From NCBI RefSeq assembly GCF_025264645.1, contig NZ_CP073696.1, positions 5,332,001-5,396,000 on the forward strand: DNA of 64,000 bases, read 5' to 3'. The DNA comes from Edaphobacter lichenicola. GTDB taxonomy: Bacteria > Acidobacteriota > Terriglobia > Terriglobales > Acidobacteriaceae. Below the pieces are notes generated by a model, which was given only the letters and a program-made list of their open reading frames with translations, did not search any database and was not told the origin of the DNA. Below, in pieces: positions 26,023 through 34,479 of this stretch (positions within the stretch are counted from its first letter, which is position 1; every line of letters starts with the position of its first letter). The translations under genes were made by a program, and so were the position numbers.

Positions 26023-26685
26023 ATGACTGAAACCGCCGTAAAGATCGACGCAAAACTCGTCAAAGAACTCCGTGAAAAGTCCGGCGCCCCGATGGGCGAC
26101 TGCCTCAAGGCCCTGCAAGAAGCGAAAGGCGACATGGAAGATGCCTTCGTCGTCCTCCGCAAGCGTGGCATGGCCTCGGCCGCCAAGAAGGCCAGCCGCA
26201 CCACCAACGAAGGCGCAGTCGGGACCTACATCCACGCCGGCGGCAAGATCGGCGTTCTCCTCGAGCTCAACTGCGAGTCCGACTTCGTAGCCCGCACCGA
26301 TGACTTCCAGGAGCTGCTCCGCGACGTCGCCATGCACATCGCTGCAGTCGACCCGCGCTTCGTCAGCCGTGAGGATGTCACCGAAGCCGACCTCGAGCGC
26401 GAGAAGGACGTCTACCGCGCCCAGGCCGCTGCCTCCGGCAAGCCCGCCGAGATCATCGAGAAGATGCTCACCGGCAAGCTCGCCAAGTTCTACGAAGAGT
26501 TCTGCCTCCTCGATCAGCCCTTCATCAAGGAAGCCTCGCAGACCATCGGCCAGCTCATCGCCAGCAAAGTCGCAAAGCTTGGCGAGAACATCAGCGTCCG
26601 TCGCTTTGCCCGCTTCAAGGTCGGCGCAACTGACTGGACCGTAGCCCAGGCCAAGGCAGCCACCACCGAAGAAGCCGCTTCCTAA
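26023..26685 (+). CDS. tsf: Elongation factor Ts
   Basis: EF-Ts exchanges GDP for GTP on EF-Tu. The 220-residue protein belongs to the short EF-Ts type. It shows the N-terminal UBA-like helix bundle (VKELREKSGAPMGDCLKALQ), the TDFVAR-type motif as CESDFVARTDDF, and the C-terminal FARFKVGA. The ATG at 26023 has AAGGAAA ten bases upstream. It follows rpsB after 144 nt that hold a strong hairpin, and is closed by a good terminator. Confidence 0.97.
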   Translation: MTETAVKIDAKLVKELREKSGAPMGDCLKALQEAKGDMEDAFVVLRKRGMASAAKKASRTTNEGAVGTYIHAGGKIGVLLELNCESDFVARTDDFQELLRDVAMHIAAVDPRFVSREDVTEADLEREKDVYRAQAAASGKPAEIIEKMLTGKLAKFYEEFCLLDQPFIKEASQTIGQLIASKVAKLGENISVRRFARFKVGATDWTVAQAKAATTEEAAS

Positions 26686-26709
26686 TCTATAACCAAGCAA
26701 ACATAAAGA

Positions 26710-26739
26710 GCCCGGGCACTCAGCCCGGGCCTTTTATTT
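26710..26739 (+). terminator. tsf terminator
   Basis: GCCCGGGC (26710-26717), loop ACTCA, GCCCGGGC (26723-26730), followed by CTTTTATTT. Confidence 0.85.
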
Positions 26740-26822
26740 AGCCGCATCCTGTGCATCGAAAACCTGTTATTCCGCAGGCCGAACAACCGGGCATAGTCAA
26801 CCTGCGAATCAGGTGCAGCGCT

Positions 26823-28655
26823 TCAAAAGTCTTTTGGAACGACAGAGTTGGTTACAGGCAAGTTCGTGTACACGCACTTGCCTCCCGACTTCGCCACCAG
26901 ATCAAGATGCTCGCCGCCCACCAACTGCTCAAGGCGCGGCACATTCTTCTCTTTTGTAACCAGATAGAACCGCTTCGACGTGAGCCAGATGCGCTGAAAC
27001 TCCGCGTCGTTGATAAACACATCCGGCGAACCCGGCGCGTTGGAACCGTACTCCAGGTTGAACCAGCGGCCATTCAACAGCAGCTCAGGGCGCCCTGTGT
27101 AGTAGGGAATCGAAGACAACAACCAATATTGCGTCTCAACGATTACGTCACCCGGCGGCGAATCCAGAATCGCGTTGGCCAGCGGACGTGAGGAGAGGAA
27201 CGGATCGAAGGCGATCAGCGCCAATCGAGCCGCTTGATAAAACAACACCATCATTAGCGCCATGGCCAAAACAGCTCGGTGACTTCGCGTCCGAATCGTG
27301 CCGGCGACCCCGACCAAGAAAGCAATCGCAGCCAAAGCAAGCGGAACACGCAGATAAGCGAACGACTCCAACGTCAGGTCCTGCATATGCCCGAGGCTCA
27401 ACTTATAGGTAGCTTGGTGCGAAAGCGCAGCCGAGATGTCACCCGGCGTCGGGACGTGGCGAACGTAAAACAAGATGCCAACAGCCGCAACAGCGCAAAC
27501 TGCCGAAATTGCAGTAAGAACATGTGTCCCCCACCTTACCCACTTCCCGCCCGTCGCCATAGCCGAACCCAGCAACAACGCAAACGCCGGATAACAAGGC
27601 ATCGAGTAGTATTCCTGCGTACTCGAAAATGTGAAGAAAACTAAGATAAATCCTATCCAGCAAGCTGCAAGCAACCGCATGCGGCCCGCGCGGTCTATCG
27701 GCTTATAGGAGAGCCTCGTAGCCGCGGGAAGATATACGCTCCAGGGAAAGAGCCATATAAAGTGGAAGAGCCAGAACCAGATCCTCGGCACAGTGCTATA
27801 GTCGCGCGGATAGCGCATGTTCAAGAACCGCAGTAGTTGTTCATTAATGAAGTAGAACCAGAGAAATCCGTGGTACTGCCCTGGCCCGCTATGCATTGTG
27901 AACGCGAAGTATGGCGGGTTTCGTATCGTAGCCAGAATGTGCCAGGGCGCGGCGATCACCAGCATAATCGCGGTTCCCGTAAACGGGCGAAAGCGTCTCC
28001 AGGTCTCGAGCGAAAAGAGCTGACGAGTGAACGAGAGATAGACGACCGCAGTGGCCAGCGGAAACACCACACCGACCAGGCTCTTGAGCAACAAGCTCAC
28101 GCCGAGGCTTGCGGCAAACAGATACGCCCAACGTCGCTGGTGTGTCTCTCCATCGTCCAGAACTCGCAAAAACGCCCACATCGCGAATGCAATCGAGACG
28201 GTCAGCATCACGTCAGGGATGAGAATGCGAGTAAAGAGAAAGAGCCCAACACATGTAGCAATGCACAGACCCGCATAGAAGCCGGCTCTCTTACCGAACG
28301 CCCACTTGCCCATAGCCGCCGTCAGCCATGCGAGCCCGATGGAAGACAGGGCGATCGGGATGCGCGCCGCCCAATCATGCACTCCAAAGATCTTGTATGA
28401 GATCGCGATCAGCCAGTACATCAGCGGAGACTTCTCCAGATAGATCACGCCATTAAGACGCGCCGTCACCCAATCGCCCGAGGTCAACATGTTGCGTGCA
28501 ATCTGTCCCTGCACAGCATCGACATCATCCATTAGCGAAGGCGGTGAACTAATGCAGATAAGGTAGGTGGCAGCAGCTACAAGAGCCAAGCCCAGCAAGT
28601 AACGATGCCAGGCTATCTGATCCAGTCGATCGGCAGTCTTCGCCGTAATTTCCAT
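26823..28655 (-). CDS. ArnT-like glycosyltransferase (GT39/PMT_2)
   Basis: A 610-residue membrane protein of the ArnT/PMT class. After the first membrane segment the catalytic loop reads LMDDVDAVQGQIARNMLTSG, with the paired acidic residues expected for GT-C enzymes, then LEKSPLMYWLIA. About twelve membrane segments fill residues 20-430; the rest is a periplasmic domain. These enzymes transfer sugars (for example aminoarabinose or mannose) from undecaprenyl phosphate to lipid A, protein or glycan. I chose the ATG at 28653-28655; upstream in-frame starts up to 28763 are possible. No sugar-specific partner genes are adjacent. Confidence 0.8.
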   Translation of the reverse strand: MEITAKTADRLDQIAWHRYLLGLALVAAATYLICISSPPSLMDDVDAVQGQIARNMLTSGDWVTARLNGVIYLEKSPLMYWLIAISYKIFGVHDWAARIPIALSSIGLAWLTAAMGKWAFGKRAGFYAGLCIATCVGLFLFTRILIPDVMLTVSIAFAMWAFLRVLDDGETHQRRWAYLFAASLGVSLLLKSLVGVVFPLATAVVYLSFTRQLFSLETWRRFRPFTGTAIMLVIAAPWHILATIRNPPYFAFTMHSGPGQYHGFLWFYFINEQLLRFLNMRYPRDYSTVPRIWFWLFHFIWLFPWSVYLPAATRLSYKPIDRAGRMRLLAACWIGFILVFFTFSSTQEYYSMPCYPAFALLLGSAMATGGKWVRWGTHVLTAISAVCAVAAVGILFYVRHVPTPGDISAALSHQATYKLSLGHMQDLTLESFAYLRVPLALAAIAFLVGVAGTIRTRSHRAVLAMALMMVLFYQAARLALIAFDPFLSSRPLANAILDSPPGDVIVETQYWLLSSIPYYTGRPELLLNGRWFNLEYGSNAPGSPDVFINDAEFQRIWLTSKRFYLVTKEKNVPRLEQLVGGEHLDLVAKSGGKCVYTNLPVTNSVVPKDF

Positions 28656-28855
28656 GAAATCTCTGTCCTTTTTTCGCAAGAGCGAAACAGTATCCAAGCA
28701 CTGGTCTGCGCAGAACTGAAGTATTGCCTTCATCAATTGTAAGTTCAAGATCACTGTAGACAATCAGCACGCCACCGAGTGGACGTCAGACTTGCTACTG
28801 TATGGGGCTGAATGGCTGATTCAGCTGTCTCCGCTGTAGCGAACGACCGGCAGCC

Positions 28856-30037
28856 TTATTTCCCTACGATAATCAAAGTCACCCCATGCCTCGGGATCCT
28901 CGAAGTAAAAACTCCAGAGCGATGCCCCAGGTCCGCCCGTTTCCACACATCTCTCACACTGCCGCCACTCTTGAATCCAATCTCACCTAAATCCACAGAC
29001 ACGTCACGCACGCTCCAACTCCGGTTGAAGAGTCCGACTGCGACGCGTCCATCGCTCAGTGGCTTGGTCCACACATCTAGATCTCCACTCTCAGACAGCC
29101 GATCACCCTGCGTCCCCAGCGCATCCTGGTCGATCGCGATGGCTTCTTTGTTCATCAGGATGCTCTTATCCGCATCCGTCATCTTCGTCAGATCATTTCC
29201 CGCCAGCAGCGGCGAAGCGAGCAGAACCCACAGGCTCATATGCGTCTTATACTCGTCCTCGGTCATCTTGCCGTTCCCAACCTCAAGCATGTCCGGATCG
29301 TTCCAGTGCCCGGGCCCCGCATACTTCGCCAGCCCCGCCTGCGCAAACCCGATCGAGATCATCCTCCCATACGAATCATCGATGTCGTCCGTCGTCCGCC
29401 ACATATTCGCGCCTAGCTCCGGCCCCCACTTCCACGGCTGATCGACTCCATACTGACAAAGGCTGTAGAGTATCGGCCGCCCCGTAGCCTTCAGCGCATC
29501 TCCCATCTTCTTGTACGCCGCAATCATCAGGTTCTTCGCTGCATTCGGATCACTCGGATGCTCCGCTTCAGCTTTGAGCATGTTCTCGCCAAACGAGCAC
29601 AGGTCGTACTTCAAGAAATCGACGCCCCACTCGGCGTACATCTTCGCATCCTGCTCCTCATGCCCGAGACTTCCCTCGTAGTGCCCGCACGTCTGCGCCC
29701 CCGGTGATGAATAGATCCCAAACTTCATCCCCTTTGAGTGGATGTAGTCCCCCAGCGCCTTCATATCCGGAAACCGTTCATTCGGATGCAACACACCCTG
29801 CGCATCCCGCTTCCCCTGCCATGTGTCGTCGACGTTTACATACACGTAGCCTGCATCGCGCATCCCGGTACTCACCAGCGAGTCAGTCGCCGAACGCACG
29901 TCCGCATCGGTCACATGCTCCGCGAAATGGTTCCAGCTATTCCACCCCATCGGCGGCGTAGCCGCGAGTTGTGTTTGAGCGATCAAGGGAAGACAAGAGA
30001 GTAAGAGAGAAAGCGAGAGGGTCGTAGACGCACGCAT
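28856..30037 (-). CDS. Secreted GH27 alpha-galactosidase
   Basis: A 393-residue exported enzyme that removes terminal alpha-galactose from oligosaccharides, galactomannan or glycoproteins. A signal peptide covers the first 21 residues (LSLLLSCLPLIAQ). The GH27 barrel follows: TPPMGWNSWNHFAEHV, YVYVNVDDTWQ, GMKFGIYSSPG, and FLKYDLCSFG with the nucleophile Asp near residue 145; the acid/base Asp is in WRTTDDIDDSY. A beta-sandwich domain ends the protein. Start: ATG at 30035-30037, with AGGAG eight bases upstream; a TTG directly before it is less likely. It opens the glycoside hydrolase region. Substrate within the family cannot be fixed. Confidence 0.92.
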   Translation of the reverse strand: MRASTTLSLSLLLSCLPLIAQTQLAATPPMGWNSWNHFAEHVTDADVRSATDSLVSTGMRDAGYVYVNVDDTWQGKRDAQGVLHPNERFPDMKALGDYIHSKGMKFGIYSSPGAQTCGHYEGSLGHEEQDAKMYAEWGVDFLKYDLCSFGENMLKAEAEHPSDPNAAKNLMIAAYKKMGDALKATGRPILYSLCQYGVDQPWKWGPELGANMWRTTDDIDDSYGRMISIGFAQAGLAKYAGPGHWNDPDMLEVGNGKMTEDEYKTHMSLWVLLASPLLAGNDLTKMTDADKSILMNKEAIAIDQDALGTQGDRLSESGDLDVWTKPLSDGRVAVGLFNRSWSVRDVSVDLGEIGFKSGGSVRDVWKRADLGHRSGVFTSRIPRHGVTLIIVGK

Positions 30038-30293
30038 CAAGAAACTCCTAAAAGCGGATTACAAATCGCGTCTAAGCATACAAGTTCAGACCGTACCGCA
30101 ACAGGATAGAGCTAAAATTCCAACTCCATCCAACTTCCCTGGTCGGGCCTTTCTCTGATTGCGCCTTGTACGCAAGTCGAGTAAACCGCATCGACAATGG
30201 GTGCGACGGAAGTCGGGTAGAGATTGAATCTGTGTGCCAACAACAGGAAAGCTCATTGACACCGGCTGAGAGAAAGTTGACACTCAATCCACA

Positions 30294-30875
30294 ATGCGAC
30301 TAGCCATCCTATGCTTTCTCGCCCTTGCGACGCTGCCGACATTGGGTCGCGCACAGGTTCCTGTGTTCGAAACCACCCCAACCGACAGCACAATTAAGTT
30401 TTATGTGAAGTCCTCAGTCTCGATTGTCGGTAACTTTGACAAATGGGACGCTACGCTAAAGTTTTCGTCAGCGGATGTCACGACGGCTATCTTGGACATT
30501 AAAATCGAGGCAGCCACGGTCAACACCGGAAGCGGTGTAAAAGACAGTAAGCTGAAGAGCAAAGACTTCTTCAACGTCGAGCACGATCCTCTCATTACCT
30601 TTCACTCAACGAAGATTGTGCAGACTAGTCCGGTTGACTTTGACGTCCAGGGGAACTTTACAATACGAGGGGTCTCCAAGCCAGAGACGCTCAAGCTGTC
30701 CGTGACCGGCAAAGGAACCGGCCAGGGCTCGATCAAGGGAACGATGGCTTTTGACCGCAAGGACTATGGCATCGATGGCAGCATTCCGTTCGTAAAGATC
30801 GCCGATCGCGTTGAAGTGAATGTCGATCTCCAGATAAAACAAGTAAGCGGTCCCCGCCTCGTTTACAAGGAGTAA
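30294..30875 (+). CDS. YceI-family secreted protein
   Basis: A 193-residue periplasmic protein: a signal peptide (residues 1-20, ending LGRAQ) and a YceI lipocalin-like beta-barrel (TDSTIKFYVKSSVSIVGNFD, DVTTAILDIKIEAATVNTG, RGVSKPETLKLSVTG). Structurally known YceI proteins bind polyisoprenoid lipids; physiological roles differ between species. The usual FxIxHxGFS-type sequence is altered to FYVKSSVSIVGNF. ATG at 30294. It stands alone between GH27 and GH9 genes and does not look functionally linked to them. Confidence 0.85.
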   Translation: MRLAILCFLALATLPTLGRAQVPVFETTPTDSTIKFYVKSSVSIVGNFDKWDATLKFSSADVTTAILDIKIEAATVNTGSGVKDSKLKSKDFFNVEHDPLITFHSTKIVQTSPVDFDVQGNFTIRGVSKPETLKLSVTGKGTGQGSIKGTMAFDRKDYGIDGSIPFVKIADRVEVNVDLQIKQVSGPRLVYKE

Positions 30876-30924
30876 TAGAACAAGGCTAAGTCGACGAGCG
30901 TAGCGCCTCTTACATGTAAATCTT

Positions 30925-31095
30925 CTAAATCAGTGACGCGACCGTTGTGCCCGACTGCCGCAAAGTCCCGTCAGTTCCGAACATCCGCAGCAGAGCATTG
31001 GTTGCTTCCCGAACGTCGCGGATATTGAAGTCCACGTCGAGTTGCGATGCAATTGCCAATAGCGCCAATGCTGTCAGGGCGCGCAAAATTGGCAT
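30925..31095 (-). CDS. Small ORF behind the GH9 gene, unknown
   Basis: Fifty-six codons starting MPILRALTALALLAIASQLD, with FNIRDVREATNALLRMFG in the middle. The ATG is 15 nt after the GH9 stop on the same strand. The composition is protein-like and amphipathic, with a hydrophobic N-terminal part that could be a membrane segment. It might instead be the decayed remnant of a longer gene. I know no family, and the ribosome-binding site is poor. Confidence 0.3.
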   Translation of the reverse strand: MPILRALTALALLAIASQLDVDFNIRDVREATNALLRMFGTDGTLRQSGTTVASLI

Positions 31096-31110
31096 GGAAG
31101 TTCGTCGGCA

Positions 31111-32946
31111 TCACGGATGCGGAAGGCTGACAGCGTATAGATACCAAGCCGCGTGTGGAAGCCACTGCTCCGTCCAGCGCCAATCCTCATCCTTGCCAGT
31201 CACCGCATATCCTTCATTGAAAGCGATCCCGTCTTCGTTGTCGATGGCTGCGGTAATGCCGTTGATGACCGATCCAGGAGCACTCGTGTATTTGTAAGAA
31301 CGAAAAAACATGTAAGGTGCATTGCCATGGCCGCTTCCCATCAGCATGCTCGCATCAAAAGGATTTCTGCCCAGAATCCAATGCAATTGGTTCGACGCAT
31401 AATCTTCAAGTTGTGCATGGAAAGCGGAATCTTTTTCAAAGAGCGGCGCGGCCATACGCGCAGCGGCGGCCAACGACGCCAGCCGCGCATTTTCACCCTG
31501 CCACCAGGGAGCAGCTTCTGTGTCATGCGGAAAGAAAAAAGCGCTGCGAATTGTGCCGTCGCCCATGCGCACAAGTTGCCGCGCATAACCGAACGGGTTG
31601 TTGACTTCGTTTGTCATCGTAAGTTCGAAGCGTAGTGAACGCTCTATGACTAGATGCACTTGCTTTTGCGCAACAGGCGCCGCAATCTCTGCATATTCAA
31701 GCAGGCTGACAAGGGGAAGGCCAGCATCGGAAGGATGAAAGTAAGGCCGCGATCCGTCGTCTGCTCTCCAATAATCGTGAAACGCTCCCGTAGTCGCGAG
31801 CCGCGCCATCAGACTTGTGGCGCGCCGATCAGCCGCCAACCTGTAGACCTCCTCTCTCGTCGCGCGATACAACTCGGTAGCTGCCAAGAGGGCGCAATAA
31901 TCGTCGAGTATGTTTTCTTTTCCATCGTTCAATAGTTCGCGATTGTGCGCATTCAGAAATTGGAACGCTTCTTTCGCGGTACGCAGGTAAGTGGCGCGAG
32001 GGAAATCTCCATCGATCGGCATCGTGCTTGCAAGAGCCAATGCTGCGATGGCCATGCCCCCGCCCGCACGGAAGCTTGCTTCGTAAGCGTGTGGTCCCTC
32101 AGCACTCTGCAGATGTTCAGTTGAATCTGACGCACTCTTTTTGATTTGTGTACGCCAGTTCGGATTGCCGATGGCTCGATCCTGCGGCAACTTATCTTTT
32201 CCCGGGGCGGTAATGCTTTCAAAGAAAGAGCCATTCGGACGCTTCATCCGTACCAGAAAGTCTGCGCCAAACATGCCCTCATCCAGCATTCGCCGCAGAT
32301 ACTCGCTGAAATCATCATCGTGCCGCGCTTCAAGTGTGCGATAACTCTTCAACAAACTCCAAACTACAAGCGGAACTTGTTGAGGATTGAAATACGAGGT
32401 CGGGTTTTGGTGTGAGAGATGAATACCGTAATCGCCAGTAGCGTCATACCAGCCGCCGTGCACATCGACAAAGCCGGGCTGCCCCGGAGGCAGTGGTAGG
32501 CGACGATCCACTTGGTCAATCAGGCCACTGGCACGCTGCCCTTTGAAGTAGAAAACAACATTTGAAAGTGTACTGCGTTCGAGAAGATTGTCGTCGATCT
32601 CGAAGGAGCAGGAACGCATCTCTCCTGCGGGCGATTGCACTTGAATCGTATAGTGGCCGGCCTTCTGCCACGAAGAAAAATCCGCAGCCCAGAAAGTATG
32701 CGCACCCCACGCATTTACTTGGCCTTGGGCAGTCAGGTCTCCAGTCATAACAACGCCGCCCGTGACGGTATCAATCAAAGAAAACTTATGCGGATTGTCC
32801 TGCTCTGTTCCGAGGATCAGTGCCTGCTTGGTGGAGCGCGTCTCGTAACCGACGTGATCGACCAGGACTTCCAATTGACCTTTGCACGCGGATGGGAAAG
32901 CGCAGAAGAAGCAAGCCGAAAGAATTAGTATCCAGATGCGTGTGAT
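31111..32946 (-). CDS. GH9-family glycoside hydrolase with CelD_N Ig-like domain
   Basis: The protein has an N-terminal Ig-like CelD_N domain (VLVDHVGYETRSTKQALILG), then an (alpha/alpha)6 GH9 domain with GGWYDATGDYGIHL, the site of the catalytic Asp pair, and LGRNPFDASMLMG, ending DWRWTEQWLPHAAWYLYAVS. GH9 includes cellulases and exo-glucosaminidases of chitin pathways. The neighbours (GntR regulator, TonB receptor, chitinase, NagX-like protein) favour the latter. The first standard start is TTG at 32872-32874. However, 24 more in-frame codons encode a signal peptide (WILILSACFFCAFPSA, then C), and at its head an ATC at 32944-32946 has GAGAGGG seven bases upstream. I annotate from that ATC. 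Confidence 0.8.
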   Translation of the reverse strand: MTRIWILILSACFFCAFPSACKGQLEVLVDHVGYETRSTKQALILGTEQDNPHKFSLIDTVTGGVVMTGDLTAQGQVNAWGAHTFWAADFSSWQKAGHYTIQVQSPAGEMRSCSFEIDDNLLERSTLSNVVFYFKGQRASGLIDQVDRRLPLPPGQPGFVDVHGGWYDATGDYGIHLSHQNPTSYFNPQQVPLVVWSLLKSYRTLEARHDDDFSEYLRRMLDEGMFGADFLVRMKRPNGSFFESITAPGKDKLPQDRAIGNPNWRTQIKKSASDSTEHLQSAEGPHAYEASFRAGGGMAIAALALASTMPIDGDFPRATYLRTAKEAFQFLNAHNRELLNDGKENILDDYCALLAATELYRATREEVYRLAADRRATSLMARLATTGAFHDYWRADDGSRPYFHPSDAGLPLVSLLEYAEIAAPVAQKQVHLVIERSLRFELTMTNEVNNPFGYARQLVRMGDGTIRSAFFFPHDTEAAPWWQGENARLASLAAAARMAAPLFEKDSAFHAQLEDYASNQLHWILGRNPFDASMLMGSGHGNAPYMFFRSYKYTSAPGSVINGITAAIDNEDGIAFNEGYAVTGKDEDWRWTEQWLPHAAWYLYAVSLPHP

Positions 32947-32998
32947 GGTCTTTCCCTCTCTAAATCAAGTTTGCCCTACAATTTTTCCCCACCGTTAC

Positions 32999-33010
32999 TT
33001 GTCTGGACGA
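32999..33010 (+). promoter_or_regulatory. Candidate GntR/HutC operator, GH9-gntR intergenic region
   Basis: TTGTCTGGACGA matches 10 of 12 positions of the site at 34173-34184. Its core GTCTGGAC deviates from the HutC-family consensus GTNTANAC at one base. It lies between the divergent GH9 and gntR genes. Confidence 0.4.
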
Positions 33011-33136
33011 CTATACTCATTTTCTAATATTTCAAACAGAGAAAAGACGTCGGTACCCACGCGACGCACGCATCATCAGTTGTGGCGAGCAGCTGCATCA
33101 ACGAGTGCTGCGCCCCGACACTTAACTCGCAAACAC

Positions 33137-33934
33137 ATGGAACGATGGAGGGGAAGGTTGGCAAAATCCGAAGTCCGATCGTTCCCTCGCACATCATCGC
33201 TGGATAAAGATGGTTTTATTCCCCTATATCACCAGATTCAACGTGCACTGATTGCGAGAATTCACGCAGGCGAGTTGTCGGTGGGAGATTGTTTCCCCTC
33301 TGAGTATGAGTTGGCACGGTTTTATCAGGTGAGCCGCATCACCGCGCGGCAGGCTCTGAACCATCTCAAAAGCAGCGGATATGCAATAAGCCAAAAGGGA
33401 AGAGGCACATACGTCACACAGCCGAAACTTGAAAAAAATATCATGCACCTCCGCGGATTCACGGAGGACATGAAGCGACGTGGCATAATTCCCACTTCGC
33501 GCCTGCTTGAACAGTCTGTGTTGCAGGCTCCCGCAAGCCTCGCAGAAGAACTTCGAGTCGACGCAGCTTCTCCGGTCTTGCGGATCCGGCGTCTTCGTAT
33601 CGGGGATGGAACTCCGATGGCGCTTGAAGAGTCACACGTCCCCCTCAAGCACTATCCGGGTCTAGAAAGAATTAGTTTCGCGGAAAATTCTTTGTATGCC
33701 GTGCTCCGCGACCAATACGGAGTGCGGGCGGCTTGGGCTGACGAAGTACTCGAAGCCTCGCCTGCTACCCGCGAAGAATCCGAGCTGTTGTCTATTCCAA
33801 AGGGGGCCATCATGCTGTCTATTTCGAGAGTCATTATGACAACTGCAGAGATCCCGATAGAAGTTGCCTGTTCCCGTTATTGCGGTGATTTGTATCGCGC
33901 ATCAATTCGGGTTCCGACGACCATAATCGAATAA
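33137..33934 (+). CDS. GntR-family (HutC/NagR-like) transcriptional regulator
   Basis: A 265-residue regulator with an N-terminal winged helix (about 35-100: PLYHQIQRALIARI, DCFPSEYELARFYQVSRITA, KGRGTYVTQ) and a C-terminal UTRA ligand domain (about 115-260: LRGFTEDMKRRG, PVLRIRRLRIGDGTPMALEE). HutC-type members include NagR/DasR/YvoA, which respond to amino-sugar phosphates. Divergent from GH9 and upstream of the TonB receptor, it is the obvious local regulator. ATG at 33137; a TTG at 33158 has the better ribosome-binding site (GGAGGGG) and may be the true start. Ligand not readable from sequence. Confidence 0.88.
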   Translation: MERWRGRLAKSEVRSFPRTSSLDKDGFIPLYHQIQRALIARIHAGELSVGDCFPSEYELARFYQVSRITARQALNHLKSSGYAISQKGRGTYVTQPKLEKNIMHLRGFTEDMKRRGIIPTSRLLEQSVLQAPASLAEELRVDAASPVLRIRRLRIGDGTPMALEESHVPLKHYPGLERISFAENSLYAVLRDQYGVRAAWADEVLEASPATREESELLSIPKGAIMLSISRVIMTTAEIPIEVACSRYCGDLYRASIRVPTTIIE

Positions 33935-34156
33935 CGCACGAGATCTCAGCTTTGACGGCAGCAAGTTTCGACGCGAACGCATGCGCGACACGTATTCCAC
34001 GTCGATGGCCATCATAAGTCAAAGAATAGACCAGAAGGTGTGAGGGGTAAGTACTTTGTCTGCAACACATCTCTAATTTATTAGAGCCAGGGAGATATCT
34101 GGCTTCCGCTAAAGCTATCTCTACAAAATCAGTGTAGAAGTCTTTAAAAATTTTTC

Positions 34157-34185
34157 TTGCACTTCAGTACAGTTGTCTATACGAT
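34157..34185 (+). promoter_or_regulatory. Promoter of TonB receptor 1
   Basis: TTGCAC (34157-34162), 17-bp spacer, TACGAT (34180-34185). An A/T-rich tract directly upstream (34140-34156) could be an UP element. Confidence 0.5.
34173..34184 (+). promoter_or_regulatory. HutC-type operator overlapping the receptor promoter
   Basis: TTGTCTATACGA with the core GTCTATAC, an exact match to the HutC-subfamily consensus GTNTANAC. It overlaps the -10 element of the promoter at 34157-34185, a position suited to repression. Confidence 0.5.
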
Positions 34186-34479
34186 CTGGCATCCGCACAT
34201 TTAAATTTGTAAACAATTTGCCGAGCCTTTAGACCACGATTCAAAGAGGGCTTTTCCGCAATTAAGCATTCTGAATAACTGAGAAAAAAGGTTTGATTCT
34301 CGCTCTTTCAAGAACGTCGTTGCTGAGCACTCTCAATTCATTTTGTTTTCGCACGGCTAAGCATGGATGAGGCCTCTATCAATGGGTCTTGTTTTTGCTA
34401 AAGCTTGCAAAACATACAAACAAGCATCTTCGGCCAACGCAGCCAGATACACAAAAAGCTATTTTATTGGAGGAACGCA

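Larger units (their letters stand above)
33935..34479. other. Long AT-rich region upstream of TonB receptor 1
   Basis: 545 bp without a gene. It contains a perfect palindrome CTCTAATTTATTAGAG (34071-34086), a following stem GCCAG...CTGGC, an AT-rich stretch, the promoter at 34157-34185 and the operator at 34173-34184. The receptor mRNA would have a leader of about 290 nt unless a closer promoter exists. Confidence 0.5.
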
